DNA of 64,000 nt. Source: Haemaphysalis longicornis. Its lineage: Eukaryota > Arthropoda > Arachnida > Ixodida > Ixodidae. Positions within the stretch are counted from its first letter, which is position 1. Every line of letters begins with the position of its first letter. The stretch covers positions 106,928,417-106,992,416 of the forward strand of contig CM023449.1 in NCBI GenBank assembly GCA_013339765.2, in the 5' to 3' direction. Below, one piece after another: positions 24,631 through 35,142 of this stretch. The notes under the pieces are model-generated. The model was not told the origin of the DNA and did not search any database. It was given only the letters and a program-made list of their open reading frames with translations. The position numbers and the translations under genes are program-made.

Positions 24631-27600
24631 TTATGCGTGATATGAGATAAGGTTTAAAAACTTAACATCTGACAAATATTCAAACACACGTTTCATAGAA
24701 ACACTGGCATCGTCACCTAGAAACAGCGATGGGTGTAGTAGGATATGTTGTCTGTAGAGTTCTCTGAAGTGTTTGTGTCGTGTTGTGTGAAGTGCCTTGC
24801 ATGTTATTAGTATGTGGACTACGGATAGGCCCTCCCCGCACCTGCTACACAGGGGTCTTGGAGATCCCGTGAGCAGGTGGGAATGTGTTGCATGCGTGTG
24901 GCCTATCCGTAATCGAGCCAGGGTAACTTCGTTGTGTCTGTTGTGAGTATCAGTGGTGTATGCTCCCAAGAGTGGCTTTATAATGTGTAGTTTGTTGTCA
25001 GTCTGTTGAATCCAGTGCGCTTGCCATGTTGTGCGAAGGTGTTGTCTGATGTGTGATTTGAGGTCGGTGTAGGGTATTGTTGTTATGTCAACTGCAGTTG
25101 TAAGGGCAGCAGCGGCCGCCATTCGGTCTGCGGTCTCATTACCTGGAATTCCAGAGTGCCCTGGCACCCAGCACACGGTCACCTCAAGGTTTAACGCATG
25201 CACAGACATAATAGTACTAATGAGAGCATTGACCACATGGTTTTTAGACTTCTGTGAGGATAAGGTACGGACAACACTTAAAGAATCAGTATAAATTACA
25301 GATTTTGGAATTCGACTTAGAACAATATGTTTAACTACAAGAAGTATGCCATAGGCCTCTGCCGTAAAGATACTTGTATTTCTATTCATAGTTCTACAGA
25401 CATTAAAGGTACCACCACCATGTGCAGCACAGGAAACAGTTGTGGCAGTTTTTGAAGCATCTGTGTAAAATTCAGCACACTTGTATTTGTGCTGCAGGGA
25501 CAAGAAATGTTCCACGATCGCGCTTCTAGGCACTCTGTTTTTCTCGACACTTGTAAAAGATACATCACATGATATCGGGCGAAGCTGCCACGGTACTAGA
25601 AGTTCAGTAGCGGAGGTTTTGATGGTGTCTGAGAACATGACATCAAGTTGTGACGCTTCTTCTGTTACTCTGAAAGCGAAGGGAGCAGAGACTGATGGGC
25701 GATTAGTAAGAAGTTGAGATATGGATGTATCATAAAAAACTGACGTAAAAGGATGGTGAGGCATTGATGAGATTTTAAAAGCATAAAGCAGGTCTGTGTA
25801 GACTCGGTGACGTTCTAGGCTCCATTTGTTGCACTCTACATACAGACTTTCGACTGGACTAGTCCGAAAGGCACCACACGTCAAGCGGAGCCCTAGATGA
25901 AGCACAGGGTCCAGCATTCTGAGGGATGTTTTAGTGGATGACCCATAGACAACGCTACCATATTCCAGTCGTGAGCCTCTCAAGCTGGTAAAAACACGTA
26001 AAAGAAGTTGTTTGTCAGCACCAAAAGAAATGTGCGACAGAACCTTCAGGATATTCATTGTTTTCAAGCATTTATGTTTTAGTTGTTTTATGTGTGGGGT
26101 AAACGTGAGCTTTTCGTCAAAGATTATACCTAAAAACTTGTGTTCTTTCTTGACAGGAATTGAGACACCATTGAGATGAATGTCTGGATCCGGCCGGGTT
26201 CCACGCCTCTTGGAAAACAAAACACAAGTGCACTTCCCTGGAATAAATTTAAAACCGTTGCTATCTGCCCAACCAGCTAGCTTGTTAACACCAAGCTGGA
26301 CTTGGCGCTCGGAGACAGACAGGTTACAAGACTTAAAGGATAATTGTACGTCGTCTACATAAACGGAGCAGGAAATCGACGGTGGCAATGCCTTCCTGAG
26401 GGAATTCATTTTTACAATAAAAAGGGTGCAACTTAAAACTCCACCTTGTGGCACTCCATTTTCCTGCACATGCACCCCAGAGAGTGCAGTTCCAAGTCGC
26501 ACGCCAAACGTCCTTTCGGACATGTAACTAGAAAGCGTGTTTATCATGTTACCCGTTATGCCAAAGGACTTCAGGTCGATGAGGATACCATACCTCCAAG
26601 CAGTATCATACGCCTTTTCTAGATCAAAGAATACTGTCATACAGTACTGCTTATGGAGGAAAGCATCTTTTATATACGCCTCTAATGCAACGAGTTGGTC
26701 GTTGGTAGATCGCCCCGCCCTGAAGCCTGCCTGGCAACTCTCGAGAAGACCATTGTACTCTAAGAAGTACACGAGTCTCCTTTTTATCATCTTCTCAAAG
26801 AGCTTACACAGGCAGCTTGTCAGGGCAATGGGACGATAACTGGTAGGAGAGGAAGGGTCCTTCCCTTCCTTTAGGACAGCCACTACAATGGCCTCCCTCC
26901 AAGAGCGTGGAATGTGCCCCGAAAGCCATATTTTGTTGTACAGGTGTAGGAGTGTTTCAAGGGTGTCGGAGTATAATAATTGTATCATTGTGTAAGTAAT
27001 CTTATCTGCACCTGGAGCTGAAGGTTTACATGTGGTCAAATCAGCCTTCAGCTCATAAATTGAAAAAGGAGAATTGTAAGAAGTGTGCGACTTGTTGTTA
27101 TCACGCAGGGACTTCTTTTCTACAGATGCCTTGTGTTTCATGAAAGTGTTTTTGTAGTGTGCTGAACTGGACACGTGTTCGAAGTGTTGTCCAAGTGTGT
27201 TAGACTGGTCTTCCAGTGTGTCCCCTGTTGTACTAACCAGGGGCAGGCTGTGTGTCTGTTGTCCTTTTAGTTTTCGTATTCGTGTCCAGACTTTGTGTGT
27301 GTCAGTGTATGAGTTGATGGAAGTGAGGAAGGTGCGCCAACTCTCCCTTTTCGACTCACGACGCACTCGCTTCCCAAACGCCTTTGCCCGTTTAAAAGAA
27401 ATGAGGTTATCTGACGTAAGGTACCGGCGAAGGACACCCCACTCCTTGTTCTGGGCCTCTCGCGCCCGCCTACAGTCCTCGTTCCACCAGGGCCTCCTTG
27501 GGTTGCGGGATGCACTGGAGGCCTGCGGCATACACATTTCGGCGGCGTCGAGTATGCGTGCCGTGACGAGTTGGGCTGCCTCCTCCACGTGTAGGTGTTT

Positions 27601-28359
27601 TGCGGTTGTGTGGTGTAGTTTAGATGTTTCTGTGAATGTGCTCCAGTTTGCTTTTGATTCATTAAACCTGTTATGGGAAGATGGACTGCAAGGGCCTTTA
27701 TCTATGTACGTTAGGGAAGTGGGGAAATGGTCACTACCATATGGGTATGTCCCCACACCCCACTCAAGACATGGAAAGAGAACTGCGGAACCAATCGCCA
27801 AGTCAAGATGCGAGTATGTATTGTGTCCTAAGTTATGGTATGTAGGCTGTTTTTGTTGAAAAGGCATGCTCCAGAGGATGTAAGAAACTTCTCTATCAGG
27901 CGACCGCGGGGCATCCGTTCTGGAGGAGCCCCAAAGAGAGTTGTGCGCATTAAGGTCGCCTGTTAGTATGTATGGTTCGGGCAGCTGGTCGACCAGTGCC
28001 TCGAAATCGGAGCTCAGAAGTTCAAAATCAGGAGGAATGTAAATGGAGCATACCGTTATCAACCTATTAAATATTATCGTACGGATTGCTACAGCCTCGA
28101 GGACAGTGTTCAGAGTGACAGGGTGGCAGGCTAAGGATTTTCGGGCAATTATGGCCACACCGCCAGAAGAGTGTGTGCAGCCATCCCTGTCCTTTCTGAA
28201 GACCATGTAACTATTCAAGAAATTTGTCTGCTTGGAATTCAAATGTGTTTCCTGAACACACATTTCACTTGGCTGATTAGCATGCAGTAGCTCGTATACA
28301 TCGTCAAGATTTTTAAGAAGGCCTCTACAGTTCCATTGAATTATGTTTTCTCTTCCCAT
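24631..28359 (-). CDS. I-like LINE ORF2: endonuclease, reverse transcriptase, RNase H
   Basis: Uninterrupted 1,242-codon frame, about the full length expected for the family. Residues 1-225: AP-endonuclease (WNCRGL at 9-14, QETH with Glu37, TGDLNAHN with Asp135, SDHF at 209-212). Residues ~430-750: RT (YRPIALTS, FFDLEKAYD with Asp579, VPQGGVLS, YVDD at 667-670). Residues ~960-1,090: RNase H with Asp967, Glu1001, Asp1025, His1068 and Asp1078. A CCHC motif at 1,171-1,187 (CSRC...H...C) ends the protein. All key residues are present, so it may be enzymatically active. It starts 37 bp after the ORF1 stop. Confidence 0.92.
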   Translation of the reverse strand: MGRENIIQWNCRGLLKNLDDVYELLHANQPSEMCVQETHLNSKQTNFLNSYMVFRKDRDGCTHSSGGVAIIARKSLACHPVTLNTVLEAVAIRTIIFNRLITVCSIYIPPDFELLSSDFEALVDQLPEPYILTGDLNAHNSLWGSSRTDAPRSPDREVSYILWSMPFQQKQPTYHNLGHNTYSHLDLAIGSAVLFPCLEWGVGTYPYGSDHFPTSLTYIDKGPCSPSSHNRFNESKANWSTFTETSKLHHTTAKHLHVEEAAQLVTARILDAAEMCMPQASSASRNPRRPWWNEDCRRAREAQNKEWGVLRRYLTSDNLISFKRAKAFGKRVRRESKRESWRTFLTSINSYTDTHKVWTRIRKLKGQQTHSLPLVSTTGDTLEDQSNTLGQHFEHVSSSAHYKNTFMKHKASVEKKSLRDNNKSHTSYNSPFSIYELKADLTTCKPSAPGADKITYTMIQLLYSDTLETLLHLYNKIWLSGHIPRSWREAIVVAVLKEGKDPSSPTSYRPIALTSCLCKLFEKMIKRRLVYFLEYNGLLESCQAGFRAGRSTNDQLVALEAYIKDAFLHKQYCMTVFFDLEKAYDTAWRYGILIDLKSFGITGNMINTLSSYMSERTFGVRLGTALSGVHVQENGVPQGGVLSCTLFIVKMNSLRKALPPSISCSVYVDDVQLSFKSCNLSVSERQVQLGVNKLAGWADSNGFKFIPGKCTCVLFSKRRGTRPDPDIHLNGVSIPVKKEHKFLGIIFDEKLTFTPHIKQLKHKCLKTMNILKVLSHISFGADKQLLLRVFTSLRGSRLEYGSVVYGSSTKTSLRMLDPVLHLGLRLTCGAFRTSPVESLYVECNKWSLERHRVYTDLLYAFKISSMPHHPFTSVFYDTSISQLLTNRPSVSAPFAFRVTEEASQLDVMFSDTIKTSATELLVPWQLRPISCDVSFTSVEKNRVPRSAIVEHFLSLQHKYKCAEFYTDASKTATTVSCAAHGGGTFNVCRTMNRNTSIFTAEAYGILLVVKHIVLSRIPKSVIYTDSLSVVRTLSSQKSKNHVVNALISTIMSVHALNLEVTVCWVPGHSGIPGNETADRMAAAAALTTAVDITTIPYTDLKSHIRQHLRTTWQAHWIQQTDNKLHIIKPLLGAYTTDTHNRHNEVTLARLRIGHTHATHSHLLTGSPRPLCSRCGEGLSVVHILITCKALHTTRHKHFRELYRQHILLHPSLFLGDDASVSMKRVFEYLSDVKFLNLISYHA

Positions 28360-28396
28360 TATTTAGTGTGAGAGCTACTGGAGTGTGTGTGTTTGT

Positions 28397-29633
28397 TTAT
28401 GTGTCGTCTTTCGGGGCTGTGACTCTCGCCTTTTTGGCTTGTCGGGAGGCTTTGGCGTCGGTACGCCGTTCCTTGCGCTGCGTTGCAGGCAGGAACGGCG
28501 CGACATCCATGTCGTCGTCGGATGTCCAAGGGGCGCCCGACGGACCGGGCCCCCCGGACTTGGCCCCCCCTCGGGAGCCCTTCGTTTGAGCCGCCACCGC
28601 CGAGGGCGTCCGGGGCGCCAGAGGTGGCACGGGCGGTGCGGTGGCGGTGGGAACCGGTGCGGGGCCCGTGGTGTCCATCACCTCGGTACCCTCCAACGCA
28701 CTGGAGGATGGGGAGACAGAGGCGGGAGCGGCACCGGTCCAGAAGAAAGAGGTTGCCACCACAACCGCTGCTGCCTCAGCAAGCGGCGTGGTGGCGGGTT
28801 GGGCTACCAGAGGCAACCCAGAGGGGGGCGGCGGAGGGACCAGGTCAGCCTCGCTAAACTGCGTCCCTGTGGACACCAGACGCCGCTCCGCCCCCCGGCG
28901 AGCTGCGTCGGCGCAACTCCCCAGAGGGAAAGAGGCGAACCTCTTTCGCGCCTCTGGGAAGGTGATGTTCTCGGTTACCTTAATGTTGATTATCTTTTTT
29001 TCCAGTTGGAATTTTTCGCACTTGCAGGAGTACGCTGCATGGGGACCGCCGCAGTTCACACAAGTGAGGGTTTCGGATGGACTGTTGTCAGTCGGATGAT
29101 CGTGCGCCGCGCATTTTGCACACGTCGTTCGGCCACGGCAAAAGTTTGTACCGTGCCCGAACCGCTGGCACTTAAAACAGCGCCGCGGATTCGCGATGTA
29201 CGGACGGATGGAGCAACGGATAAAACCTGCATGTATATGTTGTGGAAGAACTGCGCGGTCAAACGTCAAGATAATGTGCTTGGTGGGAATCTCCTTGTCG
29301 TCTCTGCGGATGGTGATGTGTCTCACGGCAGTGACGCCCTGATCCTTCAAGCCGGCAAGGAGATCCGGATCCATTTCGTTCAGGAGATCTGTTTCGGATA
29401 TCACACCCAGCGAGCTGTTGAGGCTCCGATGGCGTGTGATCCTGATGTCGAGATTAGCCAGTTTCGTCTCAGCTAGAAGCTTTGCAGACTGCTGCTTGTC
29501 ATTATTCGATTAGTAGTTCACCAGACCTTTGTTTTTCTCATTTATACGATTTTCCTATTATTGCTTCAAGATACTTGGCGATCAAGAAGACTGACTGAGA
29601 TGCAAGAGGGTGGGTTGGATTCAGGGACTCCAT
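28397..29633 (-). pseudogene. I-like LINE ORF1: gag-like RNA-binding protein, frameshifted
   Basis: Open from 29,509 to 28,397, with an N-terminal fragment starting at ATG 29,633 and stopping at 29,538. Two frame changes in 29,510-29,560 disconnect the start. The main frame has the region KLLAETKLANLDIRITRHRS and RSLNSSLGVIS typical of I-type gag, then zinc knuckles: CFKCQRFGHGTNFC, a CxxCx4H piece (CAKCAAHDH), and CVNCGGPHAAYSC. The C-terminal third is Pro/Ala/Thr-rich. It would package LINE RNA. A downstream GTG at 29,404 could start a shortened protein, but this is weak. Confidence 0.75.
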
Positions 29634-29837
29634 GACAAGAAATCGAGAGTAATGATCTGGTTCAGGAAATGTCAAAGATGGCAATGGAGGAAACGATACT
29701 TCGGTGCGGCCCCTTTTAGGGGGCCGATCACGGTTGGGGGGGGGGGGTTAGACAATACCATAAAGCATAGTATAAAAGCAGGGAGACTGGGGTACTTTCT
29801 CCTTTGACCTTACCCTGGTAGTCAAAGAGGTCCCGGA

Positions 29838-29866
29838 GCTCCCTGCCTGGTAGACAGGCAGGGAGC
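29838..29866. promoter_or_regulatory. Hairpin in the I-like LINE 5' UTR
   Basis: GCTCCCTGCCTG (29,838-29,849), 5-nt loop, CAGGCAGGGAGC (29,855-29,866): a perfect 12-bp stem in the transcript leader, about 200 nt upstream of the ORF1 ATG. Role unknown. Confidence 0.7.
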
Positions 29867-31372
29867 CTATCGGCCGGAGCTTGACCAAGGCTCCGACGGC
29901 CACCGTTTACGGCTTCTACCCTTCACCTTTAAACACCTCGCCTCGGTTGGACACGGCTTATGTTGGGAGCTCGGGGTCCGCGGTGTCGCTGCTCACCATC
30001 ACCATGAATACTCAAGGTGCCCCGTGCGGGGGGATCACCAAGAGTTAAACATTCTTAAGTGGTGGTGGGAACGAGGCCTCCTTCCCCAGGACAAATGGCA
30101 TTGTTGAGCCGCATTAGGCTAATAAATCTGCTGTATTAGGACAGTTTATGCGAATTCTGATGGCAAACTCGAGGGTAGGAATAATGAACATAGATATAAA
30201 AATAATGAAGCCGCTAATTTTAATCGAGGGATAAGCACGTTAGTTTTCCGTAACTTTCATTAATTCCAAGTGTGGCTGACCCAAACTTATAAATGAGATA
30301 CGATTCCGAACCTCGCGGTCGTGGTGCGTTTTGAAGGCGGATTCTAAAATCATTGCTTTAATATGTTCAAATGCATGCCCGGGACTGTTCACATGTCTTG
30401 ACAGGGGCAAATAAGGGCAGCTTTTTGCATGAGAGCGGTGATTATTGGACCGTATTCGAAAGGGCCATTTCAGTTTGGCCGATATATTGTTGCCTACAAA
30501 CAGTGCACTCTAGAAGATATACGACATTAGCGGAGTCACAGTTAAAGTTACCTTTTATATTTACGTAGTAGTCTGAAGCCGTGCTGGTGTGCGCTGTGTA
30601 GTGGTCACGAGTGGGACATACTTTACATCGGGGTTTATTGGAGGCATGCAGGCCAAGTAGTTGCAGGTCGGTTGATACGAGAGTTAGTAAGAAAGTCACC
30701 CTAAATTCTTATTTACGCCGGTAGACAACGCGTGGTGGTGGTTCGGGGAATATGCTTTTAAGCGGTCACTTTGCATTGGGATATTGTGATGTTTTTTTAG
30801 CACGGGTGACACTCTTGGAGGCGGAGGATGAGTGGTTAAAAACTAAGTTAGTTTTGCGGGTTCCCATTCGGGGCTTTTTTTCTTACAGATTTCGTTACGG
30901 TCTAATTGGGTTAGCTCGCACAATAGCGTCGTGATAACTTTTCCGGGTATTTTTATTCAGGAGGGCGGTCTGAGTTTCGACAGTTGAGTCAAAGTTGGCC
31001 TTGGTTTGAGCAAATTCTCCTAAATCGGTTGGGCTTGGCTTGTAAGGTATTTGCTGGTCTTGCAGTGTCTGACATGGCTACTTCGGAAGTGCAAATACTG
31101 CCGCGTGTCTGTCGGTTTTCTATACAGTTTAGTTTGAAGCCGACCTTGGAAGGTAGTAACGGTGACGTCCAGAAAGTTTACACTGTGTTCCGAATAGGAA
31201 TGAGCAAGGGAAATACTAGGATGGGCTAGGTTAAATGCCTCAATGAAGGTGAGGAGCTCCGCCTCACCGTGTTGCCAGATCATGAATATGTCATCAATAT
31301 ACCTTTTATAGTACATTGGCTTTAAACTTTGGGTGTCAAGAAAGTTTGATTCGAGGTGAGCCATAAAGATAT

Positions 31373-31796
31373 TGTCACGAAGACAAGGACGATGCAGTTG
31401 TCTTGAATAGGAAACACGTTTATTGGAGCGAACTTGTGCTCCCCTAACAACTCAAAAGAATACAGAGGCGGCGAAGCAGCGGTCAACAAAGTGACTTGCA
31501 CAGGCGAGTGGCGTCGAATCGAATGCCCCGGCGACCGCACTGCAGGCTTTTTATCTTTTGGCGCGCGTGGTTCTCGAAACGCCGATTCGCATCGAGAACA
31601 TAGTAGATCCAAGAAGATTATTCTGGGCTGTTCACGTTAGATCGGAATGCTCTCCCTATCACAACAGATAACACATGCGGCACAGAAAGAAAGAATGGAA
31701 CACGCGCTTCCCTTGGCGCAGAGATGACACAGACCGGTGCAGCCGGCGGTAAAAGCAAAACACAAAATAAACAAACCCAATGTATGGTTCGCGGCA
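31373..31796 (-). repeat. Ty3-2 3' LTR
   Basis: On the minus strand it begins TGCCGCGAACC and ends TTCGTGACA. The polypurine tract lies directly upstream in the element's sense. It differs from the 5' LTR at roughly eight positions, implying a fairly recent insertion. Confidence 0.9.
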
Positions 31797-31904
31797 TTAC
31801 TCCCCCCCCTCTAAGAGTGCATCGACCCGATGCTAACATAAGCGACAGTCCGAACAAATGAAAATAAAAGTTCGTCATCGTCCGTAGAAAGGTTTTAAGC
31901 GAAC

Positions 31905-32663
31905 CACGTGGACGACTTCAGGCCGCGTGCGTTGTCGTTATGTGCCGGAGTCACCATCGGGGATCACTTCGTAGGTAAGTTGGCCAACACGTCGTAAAAT
32001 CTGGTAGGGTCCGAAATACCGTTGCAGGAGCTTCTCACTGAGTCCGCGTCGTCGGATGGGAGTCCAAACCCACACACGATCCCCTGTTGGTACTCGGCGT
32101 CTCGGCGCGTCGGAGGTTGTAGCGGCCGCATCCACCAGCTGCTGGTCCGTTATACGAACTCGAGAGAGCTGGCGGGCCTCCTCCGCACGTTGAAGATATC
32201 CGTGGACGTCGGCGTTGATGTCGTCGTCTTCTACGTGCGGAAGCATGGCGTCGATTATCGTAGTCGGCCTTCTACCGTAGACAAGCTCGAACGGCGTCAG
32301 CTGCGTCGTCTCCTGGATAGCCGTGTTGTACGCAAAACGTGACATACGGGAGCAACTCGTCCCAGTCTTATGTTCAAACGTCAACGTACATTGACAGCAT
32401 ATCTGCGATTGTCTTTGTTCAGACGTTCTGTTTAGTCCGTTCGTTTGGGGGTGGTACGCCGTCGTTCTTCGGTGATCCGTGTTGCTGTAGCGTAATACTC
32501 CTTGCATCAGCTCCGCAGTAAATGCCGTTCCACGGTCTGTGATTAGGACTTCCGGGGCTCCATGTCGCAGCACAACTTTGGCTTATAAAGAACTTCGCCA
32601 CTTCTTGTGCAGTCCCCCTCGGAAGAGCGGCGGTCTCTGCGTAGCGCGTCATGTAGTCTTTTC
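31905..32663 (-). pseudogene. Ty3-2 integrase, 5'-truncated
   Basis: Integrase C-terminal two thirds: MTRYAETAAL at the broken 5' edge (near 32,655), the second catalytic Asp in LITDRGTAFTAEL, TAYHPQTNGL, VYGRRPTTIIDAMLP, and the GPY-type end YFGPYQILRR to about 31,938. The zinc-binding domain and first catalytic Asp are absent. Frameshifts occur near 32,400 and 32,570. It sits next to the polypurine tract, as in a normal element. Confidence 0.8.
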
Positions 32664-32679
32664 TGGTGAAGGTGCTGGG
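32664..32679 (+). other. Displaced primer-binding site, plus strand
   Basis: TGGTGAAGGTGCTGGG matches the primer-binding sites next to the LTRs of the other Ty3 elements here, but no LTR precedes it; integrase sequence does. It marks the inner edge of the inverted block. Confidence 0.65.
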
Positions 32680-32689
32680 TACGCACCCT

Positions 32690-34110
32690 TCATGCCCACT
32701 ACAACCTCGGGAAGCCGCAAGCCAGTCCAACAAGAGCCAGCCCCCGCCTGCAAGATTTAACCACCCGAGTTCGGTTTGATGCCAGAAGGGCCCAAGAAAA
32801 GGAACGCTGCAACCAACACCATGTTGCAAGAAACAACGTCATGAATCGTCCTGCAGCAGCCCCGGGAACCGCCATCGTTCCGGTGAGCCCCCGCTGAAGA
32901 CCCCGAAGAAATGGTTGGAGAAGCTGGAGCAGGTGGGACGACAAAGAAACATTCCGGCATGTCTTCTTTTACTTAGAAGATGCTGCTCGAACTTGGTTCG
33001 AGAACCATGAGAATTCTTTGACCGACTGGACTCACTTCAAAGGGAGTTCCTGAAGACATTCACTACCGTTGTGAGAAAAGAGCGAGCTGCGCTTTTGCTT
33101 GAAACTCGGACACACAACCCCAACGGAGGGGTCGTGATCTTCGTTGAGGAGATGAAGCAACTATTTCGCCGCGCGCACCCCGAATGACGGAAGAAAAGAA
33201 GTTACGCTTCTTGATGCGCGGTGTGAGGAGGAGCTGTTTGCTGGACTTGTCCGCAACCCGCCCAAAACCATCGCTGGAATTCGTGACCGAAGCCAGCACG
33301 ATTGAGAAGGCTCTCGAAATGCGGGCTAAGCAGTATGACCGGAACCTTGTTGGCGCGGCCAGTGCGAACTACATCGACAACATGCGGATTCCGGCTGATA
33401 GCCTACGCGAGACCTTCCGCGCAGTAGTGAAAGAGGAGCTGCGGAAACTTTTTCCGACGACGCCGCAACCCCAAGTCGCTTGCCTAACTGACGTGATCCG
33501 GGAAGAAGTTCAAAACGCTTGGGAACTTCTGTGGCATCCGAAGTACACTGCGAGCCCCAAGCTATGACGTATCTCGCGGCTGTTCACCGACTCCGCCCTG
33601 CTCCATACACGTCGTCAAGAAGTACGTCGTCAAGAGGCCCCGCCCTACCGCCGCCCACTGTCGCCCGCCCGACCCCCGGTAGCACAAACCCAGATGCCAA
33701 GGAAGACTGACGTATGGCGAACACAGGATAATCGTCCTCTGTGCTACCACTGCGGAGAGGCCGACCACATCTAACGTCGCTGCCCATACAAGAGACTCGG
33801 ACTACGTGGTTTCTCCGTCGACGCACCACGCCCCCGACTCGGCCAGCACCCATCTGAGATTGAAGAATACCTGTCGAACACCAGCCGTGGACCAGCCCGT
33901 TTCAACCGTTCGCCGTCGCCCTACAAGTACAAGTCGCCGGACCGCCGTAGCAGTGCTGACTTCGCACGTGGAAGGTCTCCCAGCCCACGCGGGAGAAACT
34001 AAAGGCGGCAACTTCTGGAGGTGAAGTTGCTCTACGGCGAAAAACTGGAAACCCTCCAACGACGCAAGGACGCGCTGAAGACAGTGATTCACGACATGCC
34101 CTCATCCCGA
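32690..34110 (+). pseudogene. Ty3-2 gag, inverted relative to the element
   Basis: Capsid region in broken frames: FFYLEDAARTWFENHE (about 32,955-33,020), then LRFLMRGV and the long helix region in 33,184-33,567, and a zinc knuckle CYHCGEADH followed by an in-frame stop and RRCPY (about 33,740-33,785). An Arg/Ser-rich tail follows. Content parallels Ty3-1 gag at about half identity. It would form virus-like particles; this copy cannot. Confidence 0.7.
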
Positions 34111-34289
34111 CGACCCGACCTAACCCTGACGAGACTCCCGAACACGACGACAGCTACACGGCGCGACGCGTACCCGACCTGACCGAGACGTCCGTTGAGA
34201 AGACGACGACAACGACGATACACACTGCCCGACCGTCAACACGTACAAACAGAGATACGACGCCCCGACGAACCCGGAACTCGAGGAAG

Positions 34290-34718
34290 ACTGCATCTGA
34301 CGTCAAGGTGTCCATCGACGGCTTTGACGTAGTCGCCCTCGTAGACACGGGAGCTGACTATTCGGTAATGAGCGGACCATTTGCGTCTAAACTGAAGAAG
34401 GTTATGACCAGATGGGACGGTCCGCACATACGCACAGCAGGAGGCCACCTCGTGACGCCAAGTGGAACGTGCACATCGCGCGTCACCATAGCCGGCACAA
34501 CGTACCCTGCGGCGTTCGTCGTTCTGCCTAACTGCTCCCGCGACGTGATCCTCGGAATGGACTTTTTGACGGACAACGGCGCAATAATTGACCTGCAGAC
34601 CAAGTCGATAACATTTTCCTCCGATCACTCCACGACGCCCCAGCCGAACCCCGATCACCGTGCTGCTGTCCGGATCGCCGACGATCACATCACCCTGCTA
34701 CCCCGCACCTCCACCAGA
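34290..34718 (+). pseudogene. Ty3-2 aspartic protease, inverted, joined to the LTR
   Basis: Retropepsin with ALVDTGADYSVMS and VILGMDFL, then the linker aligning to Ty3-1 up to LLPRTST, where the reading frame runs straight into the LTR at 34,719. RT should follow but is missing. Confidence 0.8.
34701..34716 (-). other. Primer-binding site beside the Ty3-2 5' LTR
   Basis: On the minus strand TGGTGGAGGTGCGGGG starts 2 nt after the LTR end. The same bases on the plus strand encode the PRTST linker after protease, so one stretch serves as both. Complement ends in CCA, as for a tRNA 3' end. Confidence 0.7.
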
Positions 34719-35142
34719 TGTCACGAAGACAAGGACGATGCAGTTGTCTTGAATAGGAAACACGTTTATTGGAGCGAACTTGTGCTCCCCTAACAACTCA
34801 AAAGAATACAGAGGCGGCGAAGCAGCGGTCAACAAAGTGACTTGCACAGGCGAGTGGCGTCGAATCGAATGCCCCGGCGACCGCACTGCAGGCTTTTTAT
34901 CTTTTGGCACGCGTGGTTCTCGAAACGTCGATTCGCATCGAGAACATAGTAGATCCAAGAAGATTATTCTGGGCTGTTCACGTTAGATCGGAATGCTCTC
35001 CCTATCACAACAGATAACACATGCGGCACAGAAAGAAAGAATGGAACACGCGCTTCCCTTGGCGCAGAGATGACACAGACCGGCGCAGCCAACGGTAAAA
35101 GGAAAACACAAAATAAACAAACTCAATGTATGGTTCGCGGCA
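34719..35142 (-). repeat. Ty3-2 5' LTR
   Basis: 424 bp, TG...CA termini, same orientation as the 3' LTR. It is followed on the right by the ATAT duplication and resumed PLE-A RT sequence. Confidence 0.9.

Larger units (their letters stand above)
24447..30032 (-). mobile_element. I-like non-LTR retrotransposon, near full length
   Basis: 5.6-kb minus-strand LINE with a 12-bp target duplication (one mismatch). Order: 5' UTR with a perfect 12-bp hairpin (29,838-29,866), frameshifted ORF1 with zinc knuckles, intact ORF2 with endonuclease, RT and RNase H, a short 3' UTR and an (ATC)n tail at 24,447-24,461. RNase H inside ORF2 plus gag-like ORF1 places it in the I/Loa group. It is younger than the PLE-A copy it splits. 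Confidence 0.9.
31373..35142 (-). mobile_element. Ty3-type LTR retrotransposon (Ty3-2) with inverted gag-protease block
   Basis: Two directly repeated 424-bp LTRs (31,373-31,796 and 34,719-35,142), about 98% alike, flanked by the 4-bp duplication ATAT (31,369-31,372 and 35,143-35,146) within PLE-A. The purine tract (complement of CTCCCCCCCTCT at 31,800-31,813) and integrase place the element on the minus strand. Gag and protease, however, read on the plus strand, and RT and RNase H are missing. See the separate entries. Confidence 0.88.

Noticed and set aside
27197..27859. 220-codon plus-strand frame
   Set aside because: It is antisense to the intact LINE ORF2 and has no domain signature.
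28385..29476. 363-codon Gly/Arg-rich plus-strand frame
   Set aside because: Antisense shadow of LINE ORF1; its length reflects GC-rich codons on the other strand.
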